DNA of 11,243 bases, from contig JAAMPI010001700.1 of NCBI GenBank assembly GCA_013054445.1, positions 1-11,243 of the forward strand, given 5' to 3'. This stretch comes from Cudoniella acicularis (lineage: Eukaryota > Ascomycota > Leotiomycetes > Helotiales > Helotiaceae). The notes below the pieces were generated by a model. The model was not told where the DNA came from. It saw nothing but the letters and a program-made list of their open reading frames with translations, and made no database searches. Position numbers and translations under genes: made by a program. Position 1 is the stretch's first letter. Every line of letters begins with the position of its first letter. Below are positions 1-7,326 of the stretch, in pieces.

Positions 1-513
1 AATTTGTAGATTCAGATTAAAAGACATCATAATGTTTTTTTAATTTTAACTTGAGAGTACCGGTAGATGCATAATTAAGTCCAGCTTGTATTATCCTTGG
101 CCTTTTTATCACGGTTATGTCGTTGCCTTTTCCAAATGTTGTTCACGGCAAGTTTCGCGACTTACGGTGTATCGCCAGTATTTTTAGCATCCTGCCAGGG
201 CAGCCAAGCACCTGAGCTCGCTAAATCAAGCAGCAGTCAGCGAGACCATCCGCCCCAAACTCGATCATACCCTCACAAATTTAGGATCAGTATCTCCCTC
301 AATTCATATCAGCTCCCAAATTAACCTCGCAACAAGATTTAGGGGCGCATTGACAGGCCATATTCATTTGTTATGCCCACAACCAAACTACTGATAAAAA
401 TGCAACAGATCACCCCATCTACGTAAATCAAGAGTCGAGCCGATTTCTAAAACCCTCAAATATCAAGAAAATCTCGTTGGGAAAACACATTTCAACAGTA
501 CACAAATTCTACG
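1..513. other. Intergenic region, no gene recognised
   Basis: The first 513 bases precede the ankyrin gene. The longest open stretch (97-324, plus) begins at a TTG rather than an ATG, and its translation shows no recognisable domain, so I do not call a gene. The stretch 330-513 probably holds the promoter and 5' leader of the ankyrin gene. I see no convincing core promoter element in it. Confidence 0.5.
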
Positions 514-574
514 ATGTCGCGGTCTATCTTTTCACGAGAATTAAAGGCCCTGGGAGGTCCAGTGGCAACCGAAG

Positions 575-646
575 GTAAGCACATTCCTTCCTAACTACAA
601 TTACTATTCAACAGAATCATCAAATAACACATCTACCCACTCTTAG
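575..646 (+). other. Probable intron 1 of the ankyrin gene
   Basis: The donor gtaagc and acceptor tcttag give a 72-nt phase-1 intron with a ctaac element at 591-595, rather close to the donor. Splicing puts the ATG at 514 in frame with the ankyrin reading frame, interrupted only by the TAG at 670. A nearer acceptor at 614 would lead to a stop within about 12 codons. Confidence 0.6.
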
Positions 647-1177
647 AAGATCAAGCCATTTTCCGAGACTAGCGGAATGCTGCATGTACTGATATACACG
701 CAGCTATCATGGCAGGAGATTTAACGTCTATCCAGTCTACCTTCGCCAACTGGAAGTCAAGTCGTCCCCATTTGCCATCTCCAATAAAAGAGGAACTTTT
801 TGGCTTCTTAATGACAACAATAAGGGCTCATCAGTTACTAGTTATCTCTTTTCTGTTATGTGAAGGTGCTCCTATTACAGAGTCCATCGCCACCTACGCG
901 GCGTCGCTAGGCGGCGAGGCAGCGCTTCCCATATTCAAAGCATTCTACGAACATGGCTTCCGAGCAAGATTGCACAACGAAGGAGAAATTCTCTTGTATG
1001 CTATTTATTTACATGATTCAGAGAGCAAAGCTAGTCCTGATCTTAAGCAGTTGTGCACGCAACAACATACCCTTACTGGAATTTCTTCTCTCAAAGGCGC
1101 TGGCCCCAGCGTAGTCAGCACACACGGTTACCAACCTCAAGATTGCACTTCCACCCTTGAAGAAATAAAACTTCTTG

Positions 1178-1182
1178 TTTCT
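1178..1182. repeat. Target-site duplication, left copy
   Basis: The sequence tttct directly precedes the TGTTG end of the solo LTR and is identical to the five bases after its CAACA end. Confidence 0.85.
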
Positions 1183-1445
1183 TGTTGGAGGTAAGGTGTG
1201 TAGGCGGAAGAAGAGTCGGCTGTTAAGTCGAGAGTGATTCAAGTATGTGGAATAATAATATGATTTTGACTTAAAGACTTATCTATCTACAAAGGGGTGA
1301 GCGGGCTATATATACTACAAGTGTAGTTACTAGAAGCTTCTATAGCTTAGAAATCAACGCTTATAAATCAAAGAACAACCTAGAAGATTCTACTAAGGTT
1401 TAAACCTTAAGCTTAGAATAGTGCTTATTACCTAATAATGCAACA
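1183..1445. mobile_element. Solo LTR of an LTR retrotransposon (Ty1/copia-like)
   Basis: This 263-bp element starts TGTTG and ends CAACA, the classical TG...CA LTR termini with a 5-bp terminal inverted repeat. It is flanked by a perfect 5-bp target duplication, tttct (1178-1182 and 1446-1450). It carries a TATA-like tatatata at 1307-1314 and a second tataaat at 1362-1368, as expected for an LTR promoter region. No internal retrotransposon coding sequence is present, so it is a solo LTR left by recombination between two LTRs. It sits within the coding sequence of the ankyrin gene. The copia assignment rests only on the length and the TGTTG terminus, so the superfamily is uncertain. The orientation is inferred from the TATA elements and is weak. 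Confidence 0.85.
1394..1409. repeat. 16-bp perfect palindrome inside the LTR
   Basis: The sequence taaggttt followed by aaacctta is a perfect 16-bp palindrome. A second, 12-bp palindrome (tagaag/cttcta) lies at 1331-1342. Both are inside the solo LTR and may be regulatory or structural parts of the element. Confidence 0.7.
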
Positions 1446-1450
1446 TTTCT
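1446..1450. repeat. Target-site duplication, right copy
   Basis: The sequence tttct directly follows CAACA. The ankyrin coding sequence resumes in frame at 1451. Confidence 0.85.
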
Positions 1451-1801
1451 CACGGTGAAAAACTTAAACTATGTCGTAATATCTTACACCGTCGCGTGCA
1501 AGAGCAAGATGAAGAAGAATGCTACAAAATCATGAAATTTCTGCTGGAAAATGGAGTTCCTATAAATGTATCTGCTGGAGTGGACAAGGAGGGAAAGCCA
1601 ACAGGAGGAACGGTGCTCCATTGGGCGGTTACTAGCTTCAATGGGCCAAAAAGACAGAAAAGACCGTGGATTATGCGGCCGAGAGTGAAGTGGTTAGAAA
1701 GGGGCGCAGACCCAAACATTCTCGATGAAAAAGGCAAGAGGGCCGTGGACTACGTGGAGGATCCACAGATGATTGAACTTCTCAATAACTTGGGTCGTTA
1801 A

Positions 1802-2021
1802 GAGATGTTACTATCCACAGAAGCTCATGGTAGAGAGAAACGGGGTCTCTTTGTTTAATGAGCACTACTCGGTACTGGTGGCATAAAAGGGGGGATTCTG
1901 AGAGAATTTAGGAAACCAGGAAGTAATGACTAGGTATGCCTAGGATATTATTACATGAGGCTGAAATGATACACCTCTCGCCATACAATTCGTAACACGT
2001 GACTAATTTGACTTTGATCGA
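1802..2021. other. Convergent intergenic region between the ankyrin and HIRIP3-like genes
   Basis: This 220-bp interval separates two convergent genes, so it should hold both 3' untranslated ends. The only element I note is an E-box type CACGTG at 1996-2001, 20 bp past the stop of the minus-strand gene. No gene is seen. Confidence 0.6.
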
Positions 2022-3655
2022 TCAATCGCTGTCTTCCTCATCGCCCAAAAAAGCCAAATCTTGCTTCACCCTGGGTACTCTTGGCCTCGGCATATTGTCC
2101 CCATCATCCTCACTGGCACTTTCTTTCTCCACTCTTTGTTCCTCCTCTGCCTCTTCATCATCACTATCGTCAACCTTGAGACTCTTCTTGTTCGCCTTCC
2201 CTCTTGACCGTCTAGTAGTCTCCAATCCCCAACTCTTCTCTCCTTCTTTCACAGCCTCCACATCTGCCATCAACTCTCTCATCTCTTTAATCTCCCGTGC
2301 TCTGGCCTCGCTAAATCTCCCAGTCATCCCGATATCCTTCAACATTGTGCTCAAGTACTTGATTTTTGCCTTGTCATCGTCGCCGAATTTCTTGAGTTCG
2401 AACTGCCATATTTTTCGCATGCCGCATTTCTTGAGCTGGCTTTGAAGAGTCTTGATTTGTTCCTCATTGGGGCTGAGTGCGGCAGCTGCCTTCGGTTTTG
2501 ATTTTGATTTCTCCTCTTTAGTGGCGGTTGGGGATGATTTAGGGGCACCCCTTTTCCTTTTGGGTTTGAAAACTTCGTGCTCATCTATGAGGACAGAGAG
2601 TTCGGAGGAGTCGGAGTCGTTCGCCTTCGTCTCTGCTTTTTCCTCTTCGTCTAGGGAATTAGCTTTTGGCGGTGGTTTGGCTGGTGATTTAGCCACAGGC
2701 TTTTTCACAGATGGGGGTTCGTCTTCAGACTCAGAAGCTACGCTGGCCTTCTCTTTGCCTTTCTTTGCTGGTGGAGGTACATCTTCGTCGGAAGCTGGTA
2801 CTGGCTTGGCCTTTGCTTTGGCCTTCTTTTGAGGAGTGGGACTTTTTTCGTCAGAATCAGAAGCAGCTATTATCTTTGAACTCTTTTCTTCCTCCTCATT
2901 CTCGGAACTGGAGGGCTCGACTTTAGCCTTTTTTGACTTTCTCTTCCCCGCGACTGGTTTTTTGGCCTTCTTCGGGGTCGCCTTTTTTCTTCGGCGCTGG
3001 TTCAAAGTCAGGTTCTTCGTCCTCTTCTGCCAATGAATCCCCACTTATATCGTCTTCCTCTTCACCTTCGGAGTCCGAGTCCACCTTCTTCCTTTTATTG
3101 TTCTTCCGCTTCACAGGTGTTTTTGATTTGCGCGCAGACTTCTTCTTTGGTTTCGGAGCCTCGCTAACGTCAGAATCGAAGGCGGACACAGACGGTTCTG
3201 GGTCTGATAATGCGCTGGACTCGCTGGGTAACTCTTGTTCAGAGGGTGTTTCTTCTTTTTTTTTGCCGCTTTCGTGGTTGCGATTTCTCTGCAGCCGTTG
3301 GCTTCTGGGTTCGTTTGTTGACTTGCGACGCCTGCTTCGCTGGCGGAGCGGGCTTCTTCTTCACAGGTTTTGACTGTACAGGTTCTTGCTCATTTTCCAA
3401 TTCTGCCTAAAGTACCAATCAGTTCTGTGTATAGACAGAATTCAATTGCGCGACACGTACAACATAGCTCGTGATTAATTGCTTTGACTTGTCTTTCCAT
3501 TCCGTCGTTACGAAAAATCCTTCCTCAAGTCCAAGATCAGCTGCAGCGCTGTTGCGAACTTGCCTAACAGTTAGCAGACTTGGATCTTCGCCCTTAAAGA
3601 ACTCAACAACTGTCGCCTTCAGCTTCTCGGATATAATCTTTTCGGAGGGCGCCAT
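2022..3655 (-). CDS. HIRIP3-like histone chaperone / DEK-C domain nuclear protein, with two homopolymer frame breaks
   Basis: Reading down the minus strand, exon 1 is 3655-3461 (ATG at 3655, starting MAPSEKIIS). An intron follows at 3460-3407, then a long exon from 3406 to the TGA at 2022-2024. Allowing for the two frame breaks the protein is about 525 residues. Residues about 5-63 form a DEK-C-like helical domain (VVEFFKGEDPSLLTVRQVR). The middle is low-complexity, alternating Lys/Pro and Asp/Glu/Ser blocks with nuclear-localisation-like clusters such as KPKRKR. Residues about 379-451 (2247-2465) hold a conserved helical block with KKCGMRK, IKYLSTMLKDIGMTGRFS and ARAREIKEMREL. From memory this matches the C-terminal domain of human HIRIP3, an H2A-H2B chaperone, and both ends of the two proteins correspond. 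The final PRPRVPRVKQDLAFLGDEED is an acidic tail with an aromatic residue. The frame changes at the T9 run 3256-3264 and at the T6 run 2983-2988. Each is repaired by one base fewer, so sequencing error is the simplest cause. Histone binding is inferred. Confidence 0.8.
3407..3460 (-). other. Intron of the HIRIP3-like gene
   Basis: On the minus strand this 54-nt intron has donor gtacgt (3460 downward), a ctgat branch-like element and acceptor tttag ending at 3407. It is phase 0 and joins ...ITSYV to AELENEQEP. Without splicing the frame stops at 3419 right after the DEK-C-like domain. Confidence 0.78.
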
Positions 3656-3960
3656 ATTGTGAGGCTTGCTGTCGATTGGCAAATTTCTGTGTTGTTCAAA
3701 GAGGTTGTTGCTTTGATCGCGAGGCTGAAGTCGCGTCGCGTATTTGGCAGAAGCTCCGGACGTCCTAAAGCGGAATCATAAGCGACTATGGGTGGCTTTA
3801 GAATAATTCACTAGAGCTCGTTGCGGCGCGTTCGTCTCTTTGACCTCAACAATTCAGTTTTACACCCCTTTACATATATTCCCAGATACTTCAAGTGAAT
3901 AGTACTATCTCATTTCAACTCACTTTACAATTGCATTGCCCTGACTTCAAAATTTGCAAC

Positions 3961-3965
3961 CCAAT
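3961..3965 (+). promoter_or_regulatory. CCAAT box
   Basis: CCAAT lies 86 bp upstream of the exonuclease ATG and directly abuts the 3966-3985 inverted repeat. It is a candidate site for the Hap/CBC CCAAT-binding complex. The motif is short, so chance occurrence is possible. Confidence 0.35.
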
Positions 3966-3985
3966 AATTTGACAAAAGTCAAATT
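3966..3985. repeat. Perfect 8+8 bp inverted repeat in the divergent promoter
   Basis: The arms AATTTGAC and GTCAAATT are exact reverse complements separated by four A residues. The symmetric TTGAC/GTCAA halves resemble a dimeric transcription-factor site. It lies 66 bp before the exonuclease start and is a candidate regulatory element. Confidence 0.5.
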
Positions 3986-4051
3986 TCCTCCCAGCCTCCC
4001 TTCACCACAAGACTCACAATCATCCGACTCGAAGTCTCGAACGATCCCAAG

Positions 4052-5264
4052 ATGAGGCAAAAGAACTATCACACAAATATCATGCTGGATTTGGAGATCG
4101 CGGGAGTCGATTCCGACAATCCAGTCATCATTGCGCTAGCAGCTGTGTACTTTGACCCTGATACTGGCAAAGAACTGGCCCATATCTTGACTCCTGTGAG
4201 CTACGACTCATGTTTGAAACTCGGCCTAGTTACCGATGAGAAGACTCTCACTTGGTTGGACGAAACCATCCCGGAGACCCTGAATACCAGTAAAAGCAGT
4301 ACAGTCTCCCTTGAAAAGGCTCTTTTTAAATTTTCAAATTTTGTTCGAACCAGCTGCAGAAAAACAATAGAGGAATTAAGGAAAGATGGTCGCGAGAATC
4401 TTGAGAGATATTCGCAGCCTATGATATGGGGTAACGGTGCAATTGCTGACAATGTGGTAATAATAATCCGATTCTTATGCTTTCTATCATTTTCTTCCAA
4501 ATTCGGGTTTCGGGGTGAGCATATACACCCCCTCCCCCAAACAGAGTAGAATATTCTTTTGTTCGTCGTTCAGTTTATAAATGCTATAAAAGGAACGTGC
4601 TAATTCCCCGAACTTCTAGTGGATCCGCTCCGCATACCGGGCTTGCGGGATGGAGAGACCGTGGAAGTTTTGGAATGACATGTGCGTAAGAACCGTTGTC
4701 AAGCAGTGTGCTGCCCTCACTGGAAGAGATTATTCGAGAGAAATAAAGTTTCAAGGGGAAAAGCATAATCCGCTCGATGACTGTCGCCATCAGGTGAGGT
4801 ACTTGGTCCTGGCAATGGATACTCTGTCGCCGCCAGAGCAACCTCAACCACAGCAACAGCCAAGAAGGGGTAGGAGGATGGTTCCACCAACATCAGCCGC
4901 AATAGGTGGGAGAACTGTTCCTGTGGGGTTAATCACCCCGGAGACATCATTTTCCGAGTTGGAGAATCTCCCACAGGAGTTCAAAGAATTCCAGTCTCGA
5001 AACTTGTTGCCTTCGCCAAGTACTGGGAGAGGTTTGCCTTCGCCAGAGATCTCCTTTTCCTCCAAGGACGTGGAAAATCCGGAACTGTCCAATATAAGAG
5101 GCACCTCGGCATCTCGTCTCAAACGCCAAAGAGTTGAGACTGCTATTCCGCGGCTTCCGCTTTCTCCGGAAACATCATTTGTCTCGGCCGAAGGGGATAA
5201 AGAAATTCCTGTCCCTGAAATGGATTTCCCATCTTCTCCCACTGAGGTTGCAGCCCAAGCGTAA
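4052..5264 (+). CDS. DEDDh 3'-5' exonuclease (Rv2179c/RNase T-like) with a disordered repeat-motif tail
   Basis: Exon 1 (4052-4456) and exon 2 (4620-5264) join to a 349-residue protein. It should remove nucleotides from 3' ends with two metal ions. The active-site set is visible: D13 and E15 in MLDLEIAG, D133 in WGNGAIADN, H184 and D189 in HNPLDD. The TLTWLDETIP segment and WKFWNDMCVRT around the second motif match the Rv2179c-like 3'-5' exoribonuclease group, known mainly from bacteria and phages. The usual F/Y before the third acidic residue is A132. The domain ends near residue 207. The rest is Pro/Ser/Glu-rich, with a Q/P stretch, a basic RLKRQR cluster (possible nuclear signal) and TPETSF, SPEISF and SPETSF at residues 241, 276 and 317. 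The start at 4052 leaves ten residues before MLDLE; the ATG at 4082 is a less likely alternative. The gene appears intact and diverges from the HIRIP3-like gene. Its substrate is unknown. Confidence 0.85.
4457..4619 (+). other. Intron of the exonuclease gene
   Basis: The donor gtaata follows aat-gtg (…ADNV). The acceptor ttctag precedes tgg-atc-cgc (WIRSAYRACG), and a gctaat branch-like element lies at 4599-4604. The 163-nt, phase-0 intron has in-frame stops if retained. The junction falls exactly inside the conserved NGxxxDN-x-(I/L)RSAY segment, which strongly supports it. Confidence 0.88.
4935..5180 (+). repeat. Three dispersed [ST]PE[TI]SF motif copies
   Basis: The coding tail repeats TPETSF (4935-4952), SPEISF (5040-5057) and SPETSF (5163-5180), spaced 35 and 41 residues apart, with a weaker fourth, VPEMDF, near the end. 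Flanking residues differ, so these look like conserved short linear motifs rather than a recent tandem duplication. Confidence 0.65.
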
Positions 5265-6557
5265 ATTATAAATACGAGAAAGCCTGCGGCTACCGAAATT
5301 CGCATTGCAAAATACTTTAAAGAACAACGTCTACTTCGGCTCATCATCTGCTGGTTCTGGACAGCTCATCCACAATACTGGTACGACTACTGGCGAAATT
5401 CTCCATTTCGCATTGGGAACAAGTCTATCACCTTCCATTTATCCAATTCTTCACGATTCGGGACCTGCTACCGAGTAAGAACCTTGGCAATGGGATTGTA
5501 GACTGTAGTCTGATCATCGCAACTAAAAGGATCTGGGCTTGTCAACCTGAACCCAATTTGTCAGCTTTCCGGGGTACATCACATTTGCAGAATTGTTCAC
5601 TGCTTGGCCAGTGAAAGCTGACCTAATCCCGGCTTTCAAGTGCCATACACACTACTCAATATCCAGTGCCACGGTCGAATATTCCCTGTTTGGATTCCAG
5701 GGCTGAACACGATGATATGCGTTCTGGATTACATGAATTAGATAGAGTTTCAGCTGGAGTTTGTCGTAATTTGATATCCGCATACTGTTTAATTTGAAGT
5801 TGCAATAGTGTTGAGCAAATACCTCAACATGCGGTTGCGTTTTATGATATTATGTTAGTTCCTTGAAGTTTTCACCGCACAGCCTTTCCCTCCTGAGTTC
5901 ATCTCCGGATAGCCACACCCCAACGTCCGAAGCGTTTTGTACGAGGCAAGGTCTCAGAAGAGGTTGGGTAGATCTGAGGTACGCCGATAAAGAAAATTGA
6001 AAATTGTACGTTCTTGAGTTTGGTCCCAACGTACTTCAGACCCCGTACTCGCTACTGCATCTTTGTATTACACTCGTGTCGTAGTATATCCGAGGAGAGG
6101 AGATAAAGATATTTTGAGTTGGGGCAAGCTTGCTAAAACACGTGATTTTCTAACATCACCTGTGTAGCCAACATCGAACACAACCTCGGCAGAACATTAG
6201 CTTTCCGTGCATATCGCATGATATCGGCAACCTTTATCACCGACTCAGGTTTTCATTGACCCCTTTATTGTGGGCAGAGTCGTAATTTGCGCGTTGTACA
6301 GTACTGTAGCAAAAGGAGAATGCTGTCAGCCTGTCATCAATCATGCCAATTTTTTGCAGACTCTCAGTCAAGGTGGCTTTGAGAACGGCATGTCGGCCTA
6401 TCAACGGATTTATGAGCCAGCTCATATCTCTTTATATTCCTTACTGTATATTCTCATCAGTCTCAATCATCTCCTTCTTAGCTGAATGACATCTTTCCTT
6501 TCTCACCTATCTTTGCCACCCATTTCTCCCTCTAAATAACAAGAAAAGGCCGCGATC
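5265..6557. other. Long intergenic stretch with no recognised gene
   Basis: About 1.3 kb separates the exonuclease stop from the transporter remnant. Open stretches here are below 75 codons and show no domain I recognise. Small structures noted are a 10-bp inverted repeat (5560-5569 with 5613-5622), a 10-bp palindrome gcaagcttgc at 6124-6133, and CACGTG at 6139-6144. The 3' end of the exonuclease transcript and the transporter promoter should lie here. A decayed older gene or repeat cannot be excluded. Confidence 0.5.
5560..5622. repeat. 10-bp inverted repeat with 43-bp spacer
   Basis: The arms gtcagctttc (5560-5569) and gaaagctgac (5613-5622) are perfect reverse complements. No flanking target duplication is obvious, so I do not call it a transposon. 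It could form a hairpin or be chance. Confidence 0.4.
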
Positions 6558-6614
6558 ATGTCCTTGTTGACCTACCAACCTGAACCCAACATGAAGTCTC
6601 ATGAGCCACCTTAG
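6558..6614 (+). other. 18-codon upstream reading frame in phase with the transporter
   Basis: An ATG at 6558 opens 18 codons ending in TAG at 6612-6614, in the same frame as the ATG at 6636. Either it is a leader uORF, or it is the original N-terminus cut off by a CAG-to-TAG change. The residues after the stop, SSDSQINMSQNSTT, continue smoothly, which favours the second reading. Confidence 0.5.
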
Positions 6615-6810
6615 TCTAGCGATTCCCAAATCAACATGAGTCAGAATAGTACCACGAAGGCCAAGGACAACTATCCGATGGCTACGACTGCGAATGGTCC
6701 TAGAGATACACTTGACTGGGAGTCCCCAGGAAACAAGGAAAATCCTCGAAACTGGCCCTTCTGGAATCGAGTTTTCATACTGCCACACCCGCTTTAGTGA
6801 GTTTTGCCGT

Positions 6811-6877
6811 GTAAGAAACTTTGGTATTCGTTGAGCTGATACTCTATAGTATCCATGCCGATCATTGAATTCTATAG
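6811..6877 (+). other. Intron 1 of the transporter pseudogene
   Basis: Donor gtaaga and acceptor ctatag bound 67 nt with a gctgat branch-like element. The splice joins ALVSFAV to TLATSTYTPAIP, the expected first transmembrane helix of the family. The ATG at 6855 lies inside this intron and is not a true start. Confidence 0.75.
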
Positions 6878-7263
6878 AACCCTCGCGACTTCCACTTATA
6901 CTCCCGCCATCCCCTATGTCGAGAAACAGTTCGGGGTTAGCAGAGAAGTTGCGATCATCCCTTTGTCTGTTTATGCTTTTTCCATGGGCGTCGGACCACT
7001 TTTTGCAGCACCCTTATCGGAACTATTAGGTCGCCGAATCATATACCTACTGTCAATGCCGCTTTTCCTAGCATTTACTGCAGGCGCTGGAGCAACACAA
7101 AAAATCCAAACGCTGATTGTGTGTCGACTCCTGGCCGGTGTACTGGGGACTACACCTCTTGCTGTTGGTGCCGGGACTATAAGTGATATTTGGGAACTTG
7201 AAAAAGATAGTGGTATTGCCGGGCTACTCTTCATAATGGCTCCATTCCTGGGCCCTTACCTTG

Positions 7264-7326
7264 GTGGGTAATTATGCCTTCCCTTCTGCAGTTGCGTTCT
7301 CACACCCTAGAAAGGCCCTTTAACAG
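7264..7326 (+). other. Intron 2 of the transporter pseudogene
   Basis: Donor gtgggt and acceptor aacag bound 63 nt. The splice joins GPYLG to AYIIAEYNDDWRYSIW in frame, as in intact DHA1 proteins. The alternative donor at 7268 gives the wrong phase. Confidence 0.7.

Larger units (their letters stand above)
514..1801 (+). pseudogene. Ankyrin-repeat protein gene, split by a solo LTR and carrying an early in-frame TAG
   Basis: The proposed structure is exon 1 at 514-574 (starting MSRSIFSREL), an intron at 575-646, and coding sequence at 647-1182 and 1451-1801. The LTR and one target copy (1183-1450) interrupt it. Visible ankyrin features are an HAAIMAGDLTSIQS-type helix pair (697-738), the ISFLLCEGAPI helix-loop (844-876), FLLENGVPIN (1540-1569), TVLHWAV (1612-1632) and a last repeat ERGADPNILDEKG (1696-1734). 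Without the insertion the protein would be about 315 residues. The codons run from gtt-tct (1182) directly into cac-ggt (1451) in the same frame, and the joined stretch reads as ordinary ankyrin helices. A TAG at 670-672 lies in frame between FRD and RNAAC. A shorter product could start at the ATG at 709. No function beyond protein-protein interaction can be inferred. The gene is almost certainly non-functional in its full form; a truncated 161-residue product ending inside the LTR is possible. Confidence 0.82.
3656..4051. promoter_or_regulatory. Divergent intergenic promoter region
   Basis: This 396-bp region separates two divergent start codons (minus-strand 3655 and plus-strand 4052), so it should contain both promoters. 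On the plus side it has a CCAAT box (3961-3965), an adjacent inverted repeat (3966-3985) and a C/T-rich stretch at about 3985-4020 just before the exonuclease ATG, as is common for fungal leaders. No gene is seen in it. Confidence 0.65.

Noticed and set aside
97..324. 75-codon open frame, plus strand
   Set aside because: It begins at TTG, shows no domain and has no supporting context.
2983..3264. Programmed -1 ribosomal frameshifting in the HIRIP3-like gene
   Set aside because: Both breaks need a skipped base (+1), the opposite direction to -1 slippage at A-rich heptamers, and there is no visible downstream structure.
1999..3373. Several plus-strand Ser/Phe-rich open frames
   Set aside because: They are antisense shadows of the Lys/Glu/Asp/Ser codons of the HIRIP3-like gene.
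4844..5347. 167-codon minus-strand frame with ATG start and a hydrophobic signal-anchor-like N-terminus
   Set aside because: Most of it is antisense to the well-supported exonuclease tail, and its Ser-rich body mirrors that coding strand. The hydrophobic part lies over the 3' end and intergenic DNA and is probably chance, though a transcript would reopen the question.
5560..5622. MITE or small transposon bounded by the 10-bp inverted repeat
   Set aside because: The unit is only 63 bp, has no flanking target duplication, and the spacer shows no element-like features.
6855..7271. Transporter start at the ATG at 6855
   Set aside because: This ATG lies in an intron. Helix 1 and the N-terminal DWESPGNKENPRNW are encoded upstream, in the exon ending at 6810.
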